The notes: generated by a model from the sequence alone, not told the origin. DNA of 64,000 nt from Hafnia psychrotolerans (GCF_014639435.1 NZ_BMFZ01000003.1:186001-250000), one strand, 5' to 3'. Positions 1-9,562 are shown, counted from the first letter of the stretch. Numbers and translations: made by a program.

Positions 1-408
1 GAGCACGTCCAGCAGCGCCAGCGCAATCGGGTTGGATGGCACCCGCAAACCAATGGTTTTGCGTTTTTCACTCATCAGACGGCGCGGTACTTCTTTAGTC
101 GCTTTCAAAATGAACGTGTAATTGCCTGGCGTATTGTTTTTGATCAGACGAAACGCCGTGTTATCCACGTAAGCATAAGTAGAAAGCTCAGACAGATCGC
201 GGCATACCAACGTGAAGTTATGATTGCCATCCAGTTGACGAATACGACAAATACGCTCCATGGCGCTTTTATCTTCCAGACGGCAGCCCAACGCATAACC
301 GGAATCTGTCGGGTACACAATGACGGCACCTTTACGCAAAATATCCACGGCCTGATTGATCAGACGCGGCTGCGGGTTCTCGGGGTGAATATAGAAAAAT
401 TGACTCAT
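1..408 (-). CDS. yciO: YciO, YrdC/Sua5-family protein (3' end beyond window)
   Basis: The first 136 residues of a YrdC/Sua5/YciO-fold protein are visible; the full E. coli protein is about 206 residues, so the C-terminal third lies outside the window. The N-terminus begins MSQFFYIHPE and is followed by the family's conserved VYPTDSGYALGC stretch and a KRKTIGLRVP segment, which line the ATP/threonine-binding cleft in this fold. Related YrdC makes threonylcarbamoyl-adenylate for tRNA t6A; the role of YciO itself is less certain. It lies 15 bp downstream of rnm on the same strand, as in E. coli, so the two are probably cotranscribed. The chosen ATG at 408-406 gives the usual family N-terminus. 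Confidence 0.93.
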   Translation of the reverse strand, partial: MSQFFYIHPENPQPRLINQAVDILRKGAVIVYPTDSGYALGCRLEDKSAMERICRIRQLDGNHNFTLVCRDLSELSTYAYVDNTAFRLIKNNTPGNYTFILKATKEVPRRLMSEKRKTIGLRVPSNPIALALLDVL

Positions 409-423
409 AATTCCCTTCTTAAC

Positions 424-1344
424 TCATTCTGTAATAGGGGCAATACATGTGGGTTCCGCCCACTCTTTCCACACGGGTTCGACACCCGCGGGAAGCCACA
501 GTTTTCGCCCCAGTTCTATCCAAGAGCAGGGTTGATGAAAGTCAGATCCCTGCGATGCCAGTAAATTATAGTCTCTTGCGAAAGCGGCGAGCTGGCTGCG
601 TTCATTCGGTGCTTGCTGACACTGGGCGACTTCCATTGCATCGCCTCCCTGTTCGGCAAAATAAGCCAACAGACGTTTTAGCCATTTGGTTGACAGACCA
701 TAGCGTCCCGGATGAGCGACAACGGCCTGCCCGCCTGAGTAATGAATGGCTTCAATCGCTTGTTCAATTGTACACCAGTGTGGTGGAACATAGCCGGTCT
801 TGCCTTTAGCGAGGTATTTATTAAAGACCTGCGTGATGTTGCCACACTTGCCGATTTCCACCAGATAACGCGCAAAGTGCGCGCGAGTAACCGCACCACC
901 TTGCGCCAATCGCATAGCCCCTTCCAAAGCGCCTTGCACCTTGGCCTTTTCAAGTCTGCGACCTATTTCTTGCGCGCGCTCTATGCGTAAAGCGGCCTGC
1001 GAGGCCAGCAAGGTCTTGATCGCCGGATGGGCAGGATCGATCCTTAACCCGACAATATGGATTTCATGATTTTCCCACAATGTGGAGATTTCAACGCCGC
1101 TTACCAATTGCAAAGGGTGATTCTTTTCGGCAATGGCCTGCGCCGCACGAGCCAGTCCTTCAGTCGTGTCATGATCAGTAATGGCCAGCACCCCCACTCG
1201 CATTTCTACTGCACGGTCGACCAGCGCTTCAGGCGATAAATAGCCGTCAGAGGCAGTAGTATGGCTGTGCAGATCATAGAGAGTGAAGGCTGAACTGAGT
1301 TCTGGAATATCGGTGGTGATTGAAGTCATAAAAAGAGTAGTCAT
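424..1344 (-). CDS. rnm: Rnm (YciV/TrpH), PHP-domain 5'-3' exoribonuclease
   Basis: A 306-residue PHP-superfamily metallo-phosphoesterase. Metal-ligand motifs are clear near the N-terminus: YDLHSHTTASDG, then AITDHDTT, and further on VSGVEIST and a late QGSDFH. In E. coli this protein (YciV, old name TrpH) is a 5'-3' exonuclease that trims the 5' ends of rRNA and digests short oligoribonucleotides. It is cytoplasmic, with no signal peptide. Two in-frame ATG codons exist (1344 and 1329); neither has a strong ribosome site and the longer form is given. It is divergent from the trp operon and heads the pair rnm-yciO, the E. coli arrangement. Confidence 0.92.
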   Translation of the reverse strand: MTTLFMTSITTDIPELSSAFTLYDLHSHTTASDGYLSPEALVDRAVEMRVGVLAITDHDTTEGLARAAQAIAEKNHPLQLVSGVEISTLWENHEIHIVGLRIDPAHPAIKTLLASQAALRIERAQEIGRRLEKAKVQGALEGAMRLAQGGAVTRAHFARYLVEIGKCGNITQVFNKYLAKGKTGYVPPHWCTIEQAIEAIHYSGGQAVVAHPGRYGLSTKWLKRLLAYFAEQGGDAMEVAQCQQAPNERSQLAAFARDYNLLASQGSDFHQPCSWIELGRKLWLPAGVEPVWKEWAEPTCIAPITE

Positions 1345-1496
1345 TAAACTCGTTGCTGAAAACGGCTTTTATCATAACCTGTTAGCCGTATGCCGGTTAC
1401 CCCTATCTGACTTGACGACGAGCACATGTCACTGGCATAACAAGATACCGCGCAAGTTTAATTGTTTATTCTCAACAACAAAGTTCCAAAAGAGGG

Positions 1497-1535
1497 TTGA
1501 CTAACGCCTCGCGAACTAGTTTACTAGTACGCAAG
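1497..1535 (+). promoter_or_regulatory. trp promoter with overlapping TrpR operator
   Basis: TTGACT (1497-1502) and TTTACT (1520-1525) lie 17 bp apart as -35 and -10 boxes. The -10 sits inside the near-palindrome CTAGTTTACTAG, the core of the TrpR operator. The flanking GAACTAGT...ACTAGTACGCAAG string is almost identical to the E. coli trpO sequence. Repression by TrpR with tryptophan is therefore expected for the operon that follows. Confidence 0.93.
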
Positions 1536-1597
1536 TTCGCAGAAGAGCGTCGATTTTCACGTTGAATGTTTTGTTTAAGAGAAATAAAGGGTATCTG

Positions 1598-1663
1598 ATG
1601 ATGACAATTTCAATGATTTCTGTACTCAGCTGGTGGCGCCACTTCCCTTCGCGGGCGGTGTGA
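1598..1663 (+). CDS. trpL: trp operon leader peptide
   Basis: A 21-codon ORF (ATG 1598, TGA 1661) with adjacent TGG TGG codons at positions 12 and 13, reading ...VLSWWRHFPSRAV. It is preceded by AAAGG at 1586-1590, seven bases before the ATG. The E. coli leader is 14 residues with the same WWR core, so this one has a longer head and tail. A second ATG at 1601 is an alternative start. Tandem Trp codons just upstream of the attenuator hairpin mean that ribosome stalling at low Trp-tRNA should relieve termination. Confidence 0.9.
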   Translation: MMTISMISVLSWWRHFPSRAV

Positions 1664-1700
1664 TCACGCATAGCTGTTAACAGTCCATGCAGATACCCGA

Positions 1701-1724
1701 AGCCCGCCGATTGCGGGCTTTTTT
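1701..1724 (+). terminator. trp attenuator
   Basis: AGCCCGC (1701-1707), a five-base loop and GCGGGCT (1713-1719) form a 7-bp GC-rich stem followed directly by a T run. This is the 3:4 terminator hairpin. The alternative 2:3 antiterminator partner lies just upstream, around 1675-1700. Placed 37 bases after the leader stop codon. Confidence 0.92.
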
Positions 1725-1769
1725 GTGGCCATATTCCATCATTACAATGAACAAATTTTAGGAGCCAAC

Positions 1770-3332
1770 ATGACGATTCAACGACCTCGTTTGGAACTGC
1801 TGACAGCTCAGGGAAATTACCGTGGTGATCCCACCGCCATCTTCCACCAGCTTTGTGGTGCACGCCCGGCCACCCTATTGCTGGAATCTGCTGAAATCAC
1901 CAGTAAACAGAATTTGAAAAGCCTGCTGGTCATTGATAGCGCACTGCGCATCACGGCGCTGAATAATAAAGTCTCGGTTCAGGCGCTTACCGCCAATGGT
2001 GCATCGCTGCTTCCGCTAATGGACGCTGCACTGCCTGGTGATGTGCTCAATGATGTTCGTCCTAACGGCCGTGAACTGACCTTCCCAGCAATTGACCAGA
2101 TGCAGGAAGAGGATGCTCGTCTGCGTTCGCGTTCGGTATTTGATGCACTGCGCAGCATTCTGGATTTGGTTGAAACGCCAGAAGAAGAACGTGAAGCTAT
2201 ACTGCTGGGCGGTCTGTTCGCCTACGATTTAGTTGCCGGATTTGAAGATTTGCCGCAGTTGCGTGCCGATCAGCGCTGCCCAGATTTCTGCTTCTATCTT
2301 GCGGAAACCCTTCTGGTTCTTGATCACCAGAATCGTAGCAGCCGTTTGCAAGCCAGCCTGTTCACCCCAGACAACGATGAGAAACAGCGCCTGCATTCGC
2401 GCCTCGAACAACTGCAACATCAACTGCAATTGCCGCCACATACGATTCCACATCAAGACGTAACGGACATGAAACTCAGCGTCAGCCAGAGTGACGAAGA
2501 GTTCGGTGCCGTGGTTGAAAAAATGAAAGAAGGCATCCGCGCCGGTGAAATCTTCCAGGTGGTTCCTTCGCGGCGGTTCTCACTGCCTTGCCCTGCTCCG
2601 CTGGCAGCCTATGAAACACTGAAAAATAACAATCCAAGTCCGTATATGTTCTTCATGCAGGACAACGATTTCACACTGTTTGGAGCTTCGCCGGAAAGCG
2701 CACTGAAATATGATGCCACCAACCGACAGATTGAAATTTATCCTATTGCCGGTACTCGCCCGCGTGGCCGTCGCGCTGACGGTTCACTAGATCGCGATCT
2801 CGACAGCCGTATCGAACTGGAAATGCGCACCGATCATAAAGAGTTGGCAGAACACCTTATGCTGGTTGACTTGGCGCGCAACGATTTGGCCCGTATTTGT
2901 GAGCCGGGCAGCCGCTATGTGGCTGACCTGACCAAAGTTGACCGTTATTCATTCGTGATGCATCTGGTTTCCCGTGTGGTGGGTACGCTACGTGCCGACC
3001 TCGACGTGCTCCATGCCTATCAGGCCGTCATGAACATGGGCACGCTGACCGGTGCGCCAAAAGTTCGCGCCATGCAGTTGATTGCCGGTTCTGAAAAAAG
3101 CCGTCGGGGCAGTTATGGCGGTGCTGTGGGCTACTTTACGGCGCAAGGTGATTTAGATACCTGCATTGTCATTCGTTCCGCCTATGTCGAAGACGGTATT
3201 GCTACCGTACAGGCTGGGGGGGGGGTTGTGCTGGATTCCGTACCGCAGGCTGAAGCTGACGAAACTCGCAATAAAGCCCGTGCCGTGCTGCGTGCCATCG
3301 CCACTGCACACAATGCCAAAGAGGTATTTTAA
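1770..3332 (+). CDS. trpE: Anthranilate synthase component I
   Basis: A 520-residue protein, the same length as E. coli TrpE. It converts chorismate to anthranilate using ammonia supplied by TrpG. The feedback site LLES lies at residues 37-40, and the chorismate-binding core is present ([24 protein letters not shown]). The ATG at 1770 follows TAGGAG at a good distance; an upstream in-frame GTG at 1725 lies in the attenuator tail and is rejected. Odd point: codons for QAGGGVV include ten consecutive G residues at 3216-3225, where the family usually reads QAGAGVV. The reading frame stays open, but the run is a possible slippage or sequencing-error site. Four bases separate the stop from trpG. 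Confidence 0.96.
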   Translation: MTIQRPRLELLTAQGNYRGDPTAIFHQLCGARPATLLLESAEITSKQNLKSLLVIDSALRITALNNKVSVQALTANGASLLPLMDAALPGDVLNDVRPNGRELTFPAIDQMQEEDARLRSRSVFDALRSILDLVETPEEEREAILLGGLFAYDLVAGFEDLPQLRADQRCPDFCFYLAETLLVLDHQNRSSRLQASLFTPDNDEKQRLHSRLEQLQHQLQLPPHTIPHQDVTDMKLSVSQSDEEFGAVVEKMKEGIRAGEIFQVVPSRRFSLPCPAPLAAYETLKNNNPSPYMFFMQDNDFTLFGASPESALKYDATNRQIEIYPIAGTRPRGRRADGSLDRDLDSRIELEMRTDHKELAEHLMLVDLARNDLARICEPGSRYVADLTKVDRYSFVMHLVSRVVGTLRADLDVLHAYQAVMNMGTLTGAPKVRAMQLIAGSEKSRRGSYGGAVGYFTAQGDLDTCIVIRSAYVEDGIATVQAGGGVVLDSVPQAEADETRNKARAVLRAIATAHNAKEVF

Positions 3333-3333
3333 G

Positions 3334-3915
3334 ATGGCCGACATTTTATTGATCGACAACGTAGATTCCTTCACCTACAACCTGGTAGACCAACTCCGCG
3401 CCAGCGGTCATAACGTAGTAATTTACCGCAACCAGATCCCGGCTGACGTGATCCTCGAAAAACTCAGCCGGCTGGAAAAACCCGTGCTGATGCTTTCCCC
3501 TGGCCCGGGCACGCCTTCAGAAGCGGGTTGTATGCCGGAGCTACTGAGACGTCTGCTTGGCCAACTGCCTATCATTGGCATCTGTTTGGGTCATCAGGCG
3601 ATTGTTGAAGCCTACGGCGGTTATGTTGGCCAGGCGGGTGAAATCCTGCACGGTAAGGCTTCTTCTATTACCCATGACGGTGAAGGCATGTTCGCAGGAA
3701 TGAGTAATCCGCTGCCCGTGGCGCGTTATCACTCGCTGGTTGGTAGCAAGATCCCAGCCGACGGCTTGACGGTCAACGCCCGCTACGGCGACATGGTGAT
3801 GGCTGTGCGTCACGATAAAGATCGCGTTTGCGGTTTTCAGTTCCATCCAGAATCCATTTTAACCTCTCAGGGCGCACGTCTGTTAGATCAGACGCTGACC
3901 TGGGCTTTGGCATAA
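3334..3915 (+). CDS. trpG: Anthranilate synthase component II (glutamine amidotransferase)
   Basis: A 193-residue class I glutamine amidotransferase. The catalytic Cys lies in GICLGHQA (Cys84) and the His/Glu pair in FQFHPES near residue 170. It hydrolyses glutamine and channels ammonia to TrpE. It is a stand-alone gene, as in Serratia and Yersinia, whereas E. coli and Salmonella carry it fused to trpD. The start at 3334 is one base after the trpE stop, with AAAGAGG upstream, so translation is probably coupled to trpE. The upstream in-frame extension into trpE is not used. Confidence 0.96.
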   Translation: MADILLIDNVDSFTYNLVDQLRASGHNVVIYRNQIPADVILEKLSRLEKPVLMLSPGPGTPSEAGCMPELLRRLLGQLPIIGICLGHQAIVEAYGGYVGQAGEILHGKASSITHDGEGMFAGMSNPLPVARYHSLVGSKIPADGLTVNARYGDMVMAVRHDKDRVCGFQFHPESILTSQGARLLDQTLTWALA

Positions 3916-3930
3916 GACGAGGAGCTGACT

Positions 3931-4944
3931 ATGCAAACTCAAGATATTACCGGCATCCTTGAAAACCTGTATCGCGCTCAGGTGATGACCCAGGAGGAGA
4001 GCCAGCAGTTATTTACCGCCATTGTGAATGGCGAACTTGAACCGACCCAGTTGGCGGCAGCATTGATAAGCATGAAAGTGCGCGGTGAGCAACCGGCGGA
4101 AATTGCTGGCGCAGCTCAGGCGTTGCTGACTCACGCCGAACCCTTTCCACGCCCCGATTATCCGTTTGCTGATATCGTCGGCACCGGTGGTGACGGCACT
4201 AACAGCATCAATATTTCGACCGCCAGCGCCTTTGTCGCCGCAGCTTGCGGCGTACGCGTCGCCAAGCACGGTAACCGCAGCGTGTCGAGCCGTTCAGGTT
4301 CCTCCGATTTGCTGGCCGCGTTCGGTATACGCCTGGATATGCCCGCACAAGCGTCCCGAGCCGCGCTGGATGATTTGGGCGTCTGTTTCCTGTTTGCCCC
4401 GCAATATCACACCGGTTTTCGCCACGCAATGCCGGTACGCAAGGCACTGAAAACTCGCACGCTGTTCAACGTACTTGGGCCGTTGATTAACCCCGCTCGT
4501 CCGCCGCTGGCACTGATTGGGGTTTACAGCCCGGAGCTGGTAAAACCTATTGTTGAAACACTGCGGACACTGGGTTATGAACGTGCCGCCGTCGTTCACG
4601 GTGGCGGCATGGATGAAGTGGCGATCCACGCGCCGACGCAGGTGGCTGAGCTGAAAAATGGCGAAATTTCAACCTATGAGCTGACACCGCAGGACTTCGG
4701 ACTGGACAACTATCCGATCGAGGCGCTACTCGGTGGCGAACCGGAAGAAAATCGTGACATTCTGGCACGCTTATTACAAGGTAAAGGTGATCCTGCCCAC
4801 GAAGCCGCAGTTGCCGCCAATGTGGCGATGTTACTGCGTCTTTTCGGTCAGGAAAACTTAAAACACAACGCCCAACAAGCTTTGGAAGTCATACGCAGCG
4901 GTGCTGCTTACCAGCGTGTAACCGCATTGGCAGCAAGAGGATAA
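3931..4944 (+). CDS. trpD: Anthranilate phosphoribosyltransferase
   Basis: A 337-residue enzyme that joins anthranilate to PRPP. The PRPP-binding motif GTGGDGTNS and the following [14 protein letters not shown] are intact, as is [15 protein letters not shown]. The C-terminal HGGGMDE signature is also present. There is no amidotransferase domain at the N-terminus, which matches the free-standing trpG just upstream. Spacing from trpG is 15 bp, with GAGGAG as ribosome site. The frame is intact to the stop. Confidence 0.96.
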   Translation: MQTQDITGILENLYRAQVMTQEESQQLFTAIVNGELEPTQLAAALISMKVRGEQPAEIAGAAQALLTHAEPFPRPDYPFADIVGTGGDGTNSINISTASAFVAAACGVRVAKHGNRSVSSRSGSSDLLAAFGIRLDMPAQASRAALDDLGVCFLFAPQYHTGFRHAMPVRKALKTRTLFNVLGPLINPARPPLALIGVYSPELVKPIVETLRTLGYERAAVVHGGGMDEVAIHAPTQVAELKNGEISTYELTPQDFGLDNYPIEALLGGEPEENRDILARLLQGKGDPAHEAAVAANVAMLLRLFGQENLKHNAQQALEVIRSGAAYQRVTALAARG

Positions 4945-4947
4945 GTG

Positions 4948-6312
4948 ATGCAGCAGGAAACCGTGCTCCACAAAATTGTACGCGATAAAGCAGTTTGGAT
5001 CGCGGCACGTAAAGAACAACAACCCCTGGCCAGTTTTCAAAACGACATCGAACCAAGCCAGCGCAATTTCTACGACGCCCTACGAGGGACAAAAACTGTC
5101 TTCATTCTTGAATGCAAAAAAGCGTCTCCCTCTAAAGGTATTATCCGCGATAACTTCAATCCGGTGGAAATCGCCAGCGTCTATAAAGATTACGCTTCGG
5201 CCATTTCTGTTTTAACCGACGAGAAATACTTCCAGGGCAGTTTCGACTTTCTGCCGCTGGTGAGTAAAACTGTCACCCAGCCGGTGCTGTGCAAAGATTT
5301 CATTATTGACCCTTATCAGATTCATCTGGCGCGTTTTTATCAGGCCGATGCGATTTTGTTGATGCTATCCGTCCTTGATGATGAACAATACGTTCAGCTG
5401 GCCGCCGTGGCGCACAGCCTGAGTATGGGCATCCTGACCGAAGCCAGTAACGAAGAAGAACTGGAACGCGCGGTGCAGTTGAAAGCCAAAGTCGTCGGCA
5501 TCAATAACCGCGATCTACGTGATTTGTCTATCGACTTAGACCGTACCCGCCAGTTGGCACCACGCGTAACGCACGGCGTGACAGTGATCAGTGAGTCGGG
5601 CATCAATAGTTATGCACAGATCCGCGAACTGGGTCGTTTCGCCAATGGCTTCCTGATTGGCAGCGCGTTGATGTCAGAAACCGATCTGACCGCTGCCGTT
5701 CGCCGCGTGATGCTTGGTGACAACAAAGTCTGTGGCCTGACCCGCCAGCAGGATGCCGCCGTAGCCTATAGCGAGGGAGCCGTTTATGGTGGGCTGATTT
5801 TTGTCCCGACTTCACCACGCTATGTCACGCTTGAACAAGCTCGCATCGTGCAGTCGGGCGCGCCGTTGAAATATGTTGGCGTATTCCGTGACGAGCCGGT
5901 AGATAACGTCGTTAAAATCGCCGAAGCACTAAAACTGCACGTAATACAACTGCATGGCGATGAAGATCAAGCCTATATCGATGTACTCCGTGCAGCATTG
6001 CCGAAACGCTGTCAGATCTGGAAAGCGCTGAGCGTGAAGGAGTCAATGCCAGCCCTTGACCTGAATCAGGTTGACCGCTATGTGCTCGACAATGGCAAAG
6101 GCGGCACCGGTCAGAGTTTCGACTGGAGCAAACTGGCAGGACAAGATTTGAGCAACGTTTTACTCGCCGGTGGCCTTCGTGCCGATAACATCGTTGATGC
6201 TGCTCAGTTAGGTTGCGCGGGGCTGGATTTCAACTCCGGCGTTGAACGCGAGCCAGGCATTAAAGATGCCGATAAGATCACCGCCGTATTCCAGACGCTG
6301 CGGGCTTACTGA
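4948..6312 (+). CDS. trpC: Bifunctional indole-3-glycerol-phosphate synthase / phosphoribosylanthranilate isomerase
   Basis: A 454-residue fusion (TrpCF), one residue longer than E. coli. The N-terminal half is the synthase (ILECKKASPSKG; VLCKDFIIDPYQ; TEASNEEEL; GINNRDL; SESGI). The C-terminal half from about residue 255 is the isomerase (KVCGLTRQQDA; VGVFRDEP; LHGDED; LAGGL; DFNSGVE). It performs two successive steps of tryptophan synthesis. The ATG at 4948 sits three bases past the trpD stop, with AAGAGG seven bases upstream; the GTG at 4945 is too close to that site. Both halves keep their catalytic motifs. Confidence 0.96.
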   Translation: MQQETVLHKIVRDKAVWIAARKEQQPLASFQNDIEPSQRNFYDALRGTKTVFILECKKASPSKGIIRDNFNPVEIASVYKDYASAISVLTDEKYFQGSFDFLPLVSKTVTQPVLCKDFIIDPYQIHLARFYQADAILLMLSVLDDEQYVQLAAVAHSLSMGILTEASNEEELERAVQLKAKVVGINNRDLRDLSIDLDRTRQLAPRVTHGVTVISESGINSYAQIRELGRFANGFLIGSALMSETDLTAAVRRVMLGDNKVCGLTRQQDAAVAYSEGAVYGGLIFVPTSPRYVTLEQARIVQSGAPLKYVGVFRDEPVDNVVKIAEALKLHVIQLHGDEDQAYIDVLRAALPKRCQIWKALSVKESMPALDLNQVDRYVLDNGKGGTGQSFDWSKLAGQDLSNVLLAGGLRADNIVDAAQLGCAGLDFNSGVEREPGIKDADKITAVFQTLRAY

Positions 6313-6356
6313 TTTAAGCTGGCAGTGCCGTAAATTGACAGACAGGATGGAATGAC

Positions 6357-7367
6357 ATGACTTTACTTAATCCCTACTTCGGCGAATTTGGCGGCCAGTA
6401 TGTGCCACAAATTCTGATGCCTGCACTGGCACAGCTGGAGGAAGCCTTTGTCAGTGCGCAGCGCGATCCCGAGTTTCAGGCCGAGTTCATCGACCTGCTG
6501 AAAAACTATGCGGGTCGTCCTACTGCACTGACGCTGTGTAGAAATCTGACGGCGGGTACTAAGACCAAACTGTATCTTAAACGGGGTGGCTTCTGCTCTC
6601 GCGTGTGCGCTGCTTGGTTATTGAGCGCCAGTCACCGAACGTATTCCGCATGCGTTTGATGGGTGCCGAAGTCATTCCGGTTCACAGCGGCTCTTCTACG
6701 CTCAAAGATGCCTGCAACGAAGCGCTGCGCGACTGGTCAGCTAGCTATGAAAAAGCACACTATATGCTCGGCACCGCTGCCGGTCCGCACCCATATCCAA
6801 CGATTGTGCGCGAATTCCAGCGCATGATTGGTGAGGAGACTAAAGTGCAAATGCAGGAGCGCGAAGGTTGCCTGCCTGATGCGCTCATCGCTTGCGTCGG
6901 CGGCGGCTCCAACGCCATAGGTATGTTTGCAGATTTCATCGACGATACCAGCGTGAAACTGATTGGCGTCGAGCCTGCGGGTCTGGGGATTGAAACCGGC
7001 CAACACGGCGCTCCGTTGAAACACGGTCATGTTGGGATTGTCAGAAGGCCAGATTGAAGAGTCATACTCTATTTCTGCCGGGCTCGATTTTCCTTCTGTC
7101 GGCCCGCAGCACGCCTACCTTAACAGTATTGGTCGTGCAGAATATGTTTCAATCACCGATGACGAAGCGCTGGACGCATTCAAAGAGTTGTCCCGCCATG
7201 AGGGGATTATCCCCGCTCTTGAATCTTCACACGCACTGGCTTATGCCCTGAAAATGATTAAAGAGACGCCGCAGAAAGAACAGATTATTGTGGTGAATCT
7301 TTCCGGTCGCGGCGATAAAGATATTTTCACCGTTAATGATATTCTGACTGCCCGGGGAGAAATTTGA
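6357..7367 (+). pseudogene. trpB: Tryptophan synthase beta chain, broken by three internal deletions
   Basis: Three overlapping frames together read as TrpB. Frame one runs from 6357 ([18 protein letters not shown]) to about 6585; frame two covers [18 protein letters not shown] through [10 protein letters not shown]; frame three runs from about 7036 ([18 protein letters not shown]) to the normal C-terminus [10 protein letters not shown]. Compared with the remembered E. coli protein, about 116 nt are missing near 6585, about 32 nt near 6618 and about 32 nt near 7037. The total of 180 nt agrees with a span of 1011 against an expected 1191. The first gap removes GGAHKTNQ with the PLP-binding lysine (Lys87 in E. 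coli), so even corrected frames could not give active enzyme. All other trp genes are intact. Real decay and assembly or read error are both possible. Confidence 0.9.
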
Positions 7368-8173
7368 TGGATCGTTATCAGCAATTATTCAAACGTCTGG
7401 AAAGCAAAAAAGAAGGTGCATTTGTTCCTTTCGTCACGCTGGGAGATCCTGGGATTGAGCTCTCATTGTCGATTATTGACACGATGATTGAAGCGGGTGC
7501 CGATGCGCTGGAGCTGGGCATACCCTTCTCGGACCCGCTGGCAGATGGCCCGACGATTCAGAACGCCAACCTGCGTGCATTTGCTGCCGGCGTCACGCCA
7601 ACGCAGTGCTTTGGCATGCTGGCACGAATCCGAGAAAAGCACCCGGACATCCCGATTGGTCTGCTGATGTATGCCAATTTGGTCTTCCATAACGGCATTG
7701 ATGCCTTCTATCAGCGCTGTGCCGAAGTGGGCGTGGATTCTGTACTGGTGGCCGACGCACCTTTTGAAGAGTCCGCCCCCTTCCGCGCTGCGGCTGTTCG
7801 TCACGGCATTGCGCCGATCTTCATTTGTCCACCTAACGCCAATGATGATTTATTGCGCGAAATTTCCTCGCATGGCCGCGGATATACCTACTTATTGTCA
7901 CGTGCTGGGGTAACGGGCACGGAGATGCGCGCATCAACACCGCTGACTCACCTGGTCAATAAGTTACGTGAATATCATGCCGCACCACCACTGCAGGGTT
8001 TTGGCATTTCTGATCCTGCTCAGGTGAAAGAGACGCTGGCCGCTGGTGCAACTGGGGCTATCTCTGGATCGGCTACCGTGCGGATCATCGAAAACAATCT
8101 GCATCAACCCTCAGAAATGCTGGCACAACTTTCGCATTTCGTCAGTGAGATGAAAGCAGCAACACGCGCCTGA
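7367..8173 (+). CDS. trpA: Tryptophan synthase alpha chain
   Basis: A 268-residue TIM-barrel protein, the same length as E. coli TrpA. Catalytic Glu49 and Asp60 are present in [14 protein letters not shown], and the phosphate-binding loops GFGIS and ISGSA are intact. It cleaves indole-glycerol phosphate and passes indole to TrpB. The ATG at 7367 overlaps the trpB stop as TGATG, the classic translational coupling. If trpB is truly broken, ribosomes reach this start only in the last of the three trpB frames, so trpA translation may be reduced. A TTG three bases upstream is rejected. Confidence 0.96.
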   Translation: MDRYQQLFKRLESKKEGAFVPFVTLGDPGIELSLSIIDTMIEAGADALELGIPFSDPLADGPTIQNANLRAFAAGVTPTQCFGMLARIREKHPDIPIGLLMYANLVFHNGIDAFYQRCAEVGVDSVLVADAPFEESAPFRAAAVRHGIAPIFICPPNANDDLLREISSHGRGYTYLLSRAGVTGTEMRASTPLTHLVNKLREYHAAPPLQGFGISDPAQVKETLAAGATGAISGSATVRIIENNLHQPSEMLAQLSHFVSEMKAATRA

Positions 8174-8192
8174 CTCCGCTGAAAATCTTTCC

Positions 8193-8224
8193 AACGCCTT
8201 ATTTGATGATGCGGATAAGGCGTT
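8193..8224 (+). terminator. Hairpin downstream of trpA
   Basis: AACGCCTTAT (8193-8202) pairs with ATAAGGCGTT (8215-8224), a 10-bp stem with a 12-base loop, followed by GTTTAATT. It sits 20 bp after the trpA stop, so it probably ends the trp transcript. The T run is short, so termination may be partial. Confidence 0.65.
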
Positions 8225-8398
8225 GTTTAATTGGATGAGTTAAGTTTTTATTTTACTGTTTTTGATTTGTATATCCTCGATCCTTACACCACACTGATAA
8301 CTCCCCAGCAGCCATTTCATTTTCATGGTTGCCGCGCGGGAAATATGCATTACTAATCATTAGATGATGAGTTTCAAACTTGGCATGGAGAGTTATTT

Positions 8399-8713
8399 AT
8401 GAAGCTATTCAAGACATTGTCGGCATTTTGCATGGCAGCTGTTGTCGTCATGGCTGTAGCGGCTTGCGCGCCAACTAAGAAATCAGAAGGTACTGGCGGT
8501 TATTTGGATGACACGGTAGTCACCACCAAAGTGAAATCTGCTTTGCTGGCGGATAAAACCATCAAGTCTCGTGAAATCAGCGTAGAAACCTTCAAGGGCC
8601 GCGTACAGTTGAGCGGTTTTGTTAGCTCACAGGCTGAAGCAAACCGTGCGGTTGAAGTCACTCGCGGCGTGGCGGGTGTGAAATCCATCGAGAATGATAC
8701 TCGCGTGAAATAA
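8399..8713 (+). CDS. BON-domain lipoprotein
   Basis: A 104-residue envelope protein with a signal peptide ending in a lipobox (AVAAC, Cys about residue 23). A single BON domain follows (DDTVVTTKVKSALLAD...VQLSGFVSSQAEANRAVEVTRGVAGVKSIENDTRV). OsmY and DolP have two BON domains; one-domain lipoproteins of this kind are common in Enterobacterales but I do not recognise a gene name. BON domains bind phospholipid surfaces, so a role in envelope maintenance is inferred. GGAG lies about nine bases before the ATG. It is monocistronic, with its own promoter region and terminator. Confidence 0.88.
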   Translation: MKLFKTLSAFCMAAVVVMAVAACAPTKKSEGTGGYLDDTVVTTKVKSALLADKTIKSREISVETFKGRVQLSGFVSSQAEANRAVEVTRGVAGVKSIENDTRVK

Positions 8714-8740
8714 TCCTCGATTGATATAACAAAAAATGAA

Positions 8741-8764
8741 GAGGCGCAAAAGCGCCTCTTTTTT
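8741..8764 (+). terminator. Bidirectional terminator between BON lipoprotein gene and ompW
   Basis: GAGGCGC (8741-8747), loop AAAA, GCGCCTC (8752-8758), then six T. On the other strand the stem is followed by TTCATTTTTTG, so it can serve the convergent ompW gene as well. Confidence 0.9.
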
Positions 8765-8781
8765 ATAGGCTTTTGCTGAGG

Positions 8782-9414
8782 TTAGAAACGATAGCCGACG
8801 CCAAACATAAAGACCCACGGGTCGATCCGGGTGTTGATGTTTTGCTGCTCACCACCGGCTTTGAATTTGACTTCAGTATCAATATCTATCCACCACACAG
8901 ACATGTTGATCAGCCAGTTGTCAGCGAGGTTGTAATCAAGACCTGCTTGTGTCGCCACGCCCCAGGAACTCTTAACGCTCAGATCTGACAGTCCGGCGTC
9001 GCGGCCCGTCTGGTTGAATTTGGTATCGTAGAAGGTGGTATAGTTGATACCCAGGCCAAGGTACGGACGCAACTTATCCTGCTTGTCACCAAAGTAGTAC
9101 TGCGCCATTAATGACGGCGGTAACTGTTTCACTTCCGCGATCGTCCCGGTACTTTGCAGACCGACTTTATGTTGGAACGGCGTGGCCGCCAGCAGCTCCA
9201 CTCCGATGTTATCGGTGAACATGTAGCCGAGAGTCATGCCCATCTGAGTGTTGTTGTCGATATTAAACGAACCCAAGCCCAATACGTTGTCTGAGCCTGC
9301 GTTTGGCCGCACGGTGGCCGTCCCTACACGAAAAATAACGTCTCCTGCCTCATGTGCGCTTGCGACTGCCGGAAATGCCGCTGCCGCGATTAATGCCCAA
9401 TATGCTGCTTTCAT
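8782..9414 (-). CDS. ompW: Outer membrane protein OmpW
   Basis: A 210-residue small beta-barrel protein. The signal peptide (about 20 residues) ends in AVASA before HEAGDV. Family hallmarks include LPPSLMAQYYF, RPYLGLGINYT, KSSWGVATQAGLDY and the C-terminal aromatic GVGYRF needed for barrel assembly. OmpW forms an eight-stranded barrel with a hydrophobic channel and is the colicin S4 receptor in E. coli. In E. coli it is induced without oxygen by FNR, and a perfect FNR box lies about 150 bp upstream here. It is convergent with the BON lipoprotein gene. Confidence 0.96.
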   Translation of the reverse strand: MKAAYWALIAAAAFPAVASAHEAGDVIFRVGTATVRPNAGSDNVLGLGSFNIDNNTQMGMTLGYMFTDNIGVELLAATPFQHKVGLQSTGTIAEVKQLPPSLMAQYYFGDKQDKLRPYLGLGINYTTFYDTKFNQTGRDAGLSDLSVKSSWGVATQAGLDYNLADNWLINMSVWWIDIDTEVKFKAGGEQQNINTRIDPWVFMFGVGYRF

Positions 9415-9562
9415 TATCCCTTTCCTTTATGTGGATTAATTTTTCCCGCGAATAATACCTACTTTTTGTCAGGATTTGATCAATGCGGGATCACATCTTT
9501 AAAATAATTCTCGGGAAAATCCACCCTCATCAATCCGATCTAACTCTATAAAAAAGAAGGAA

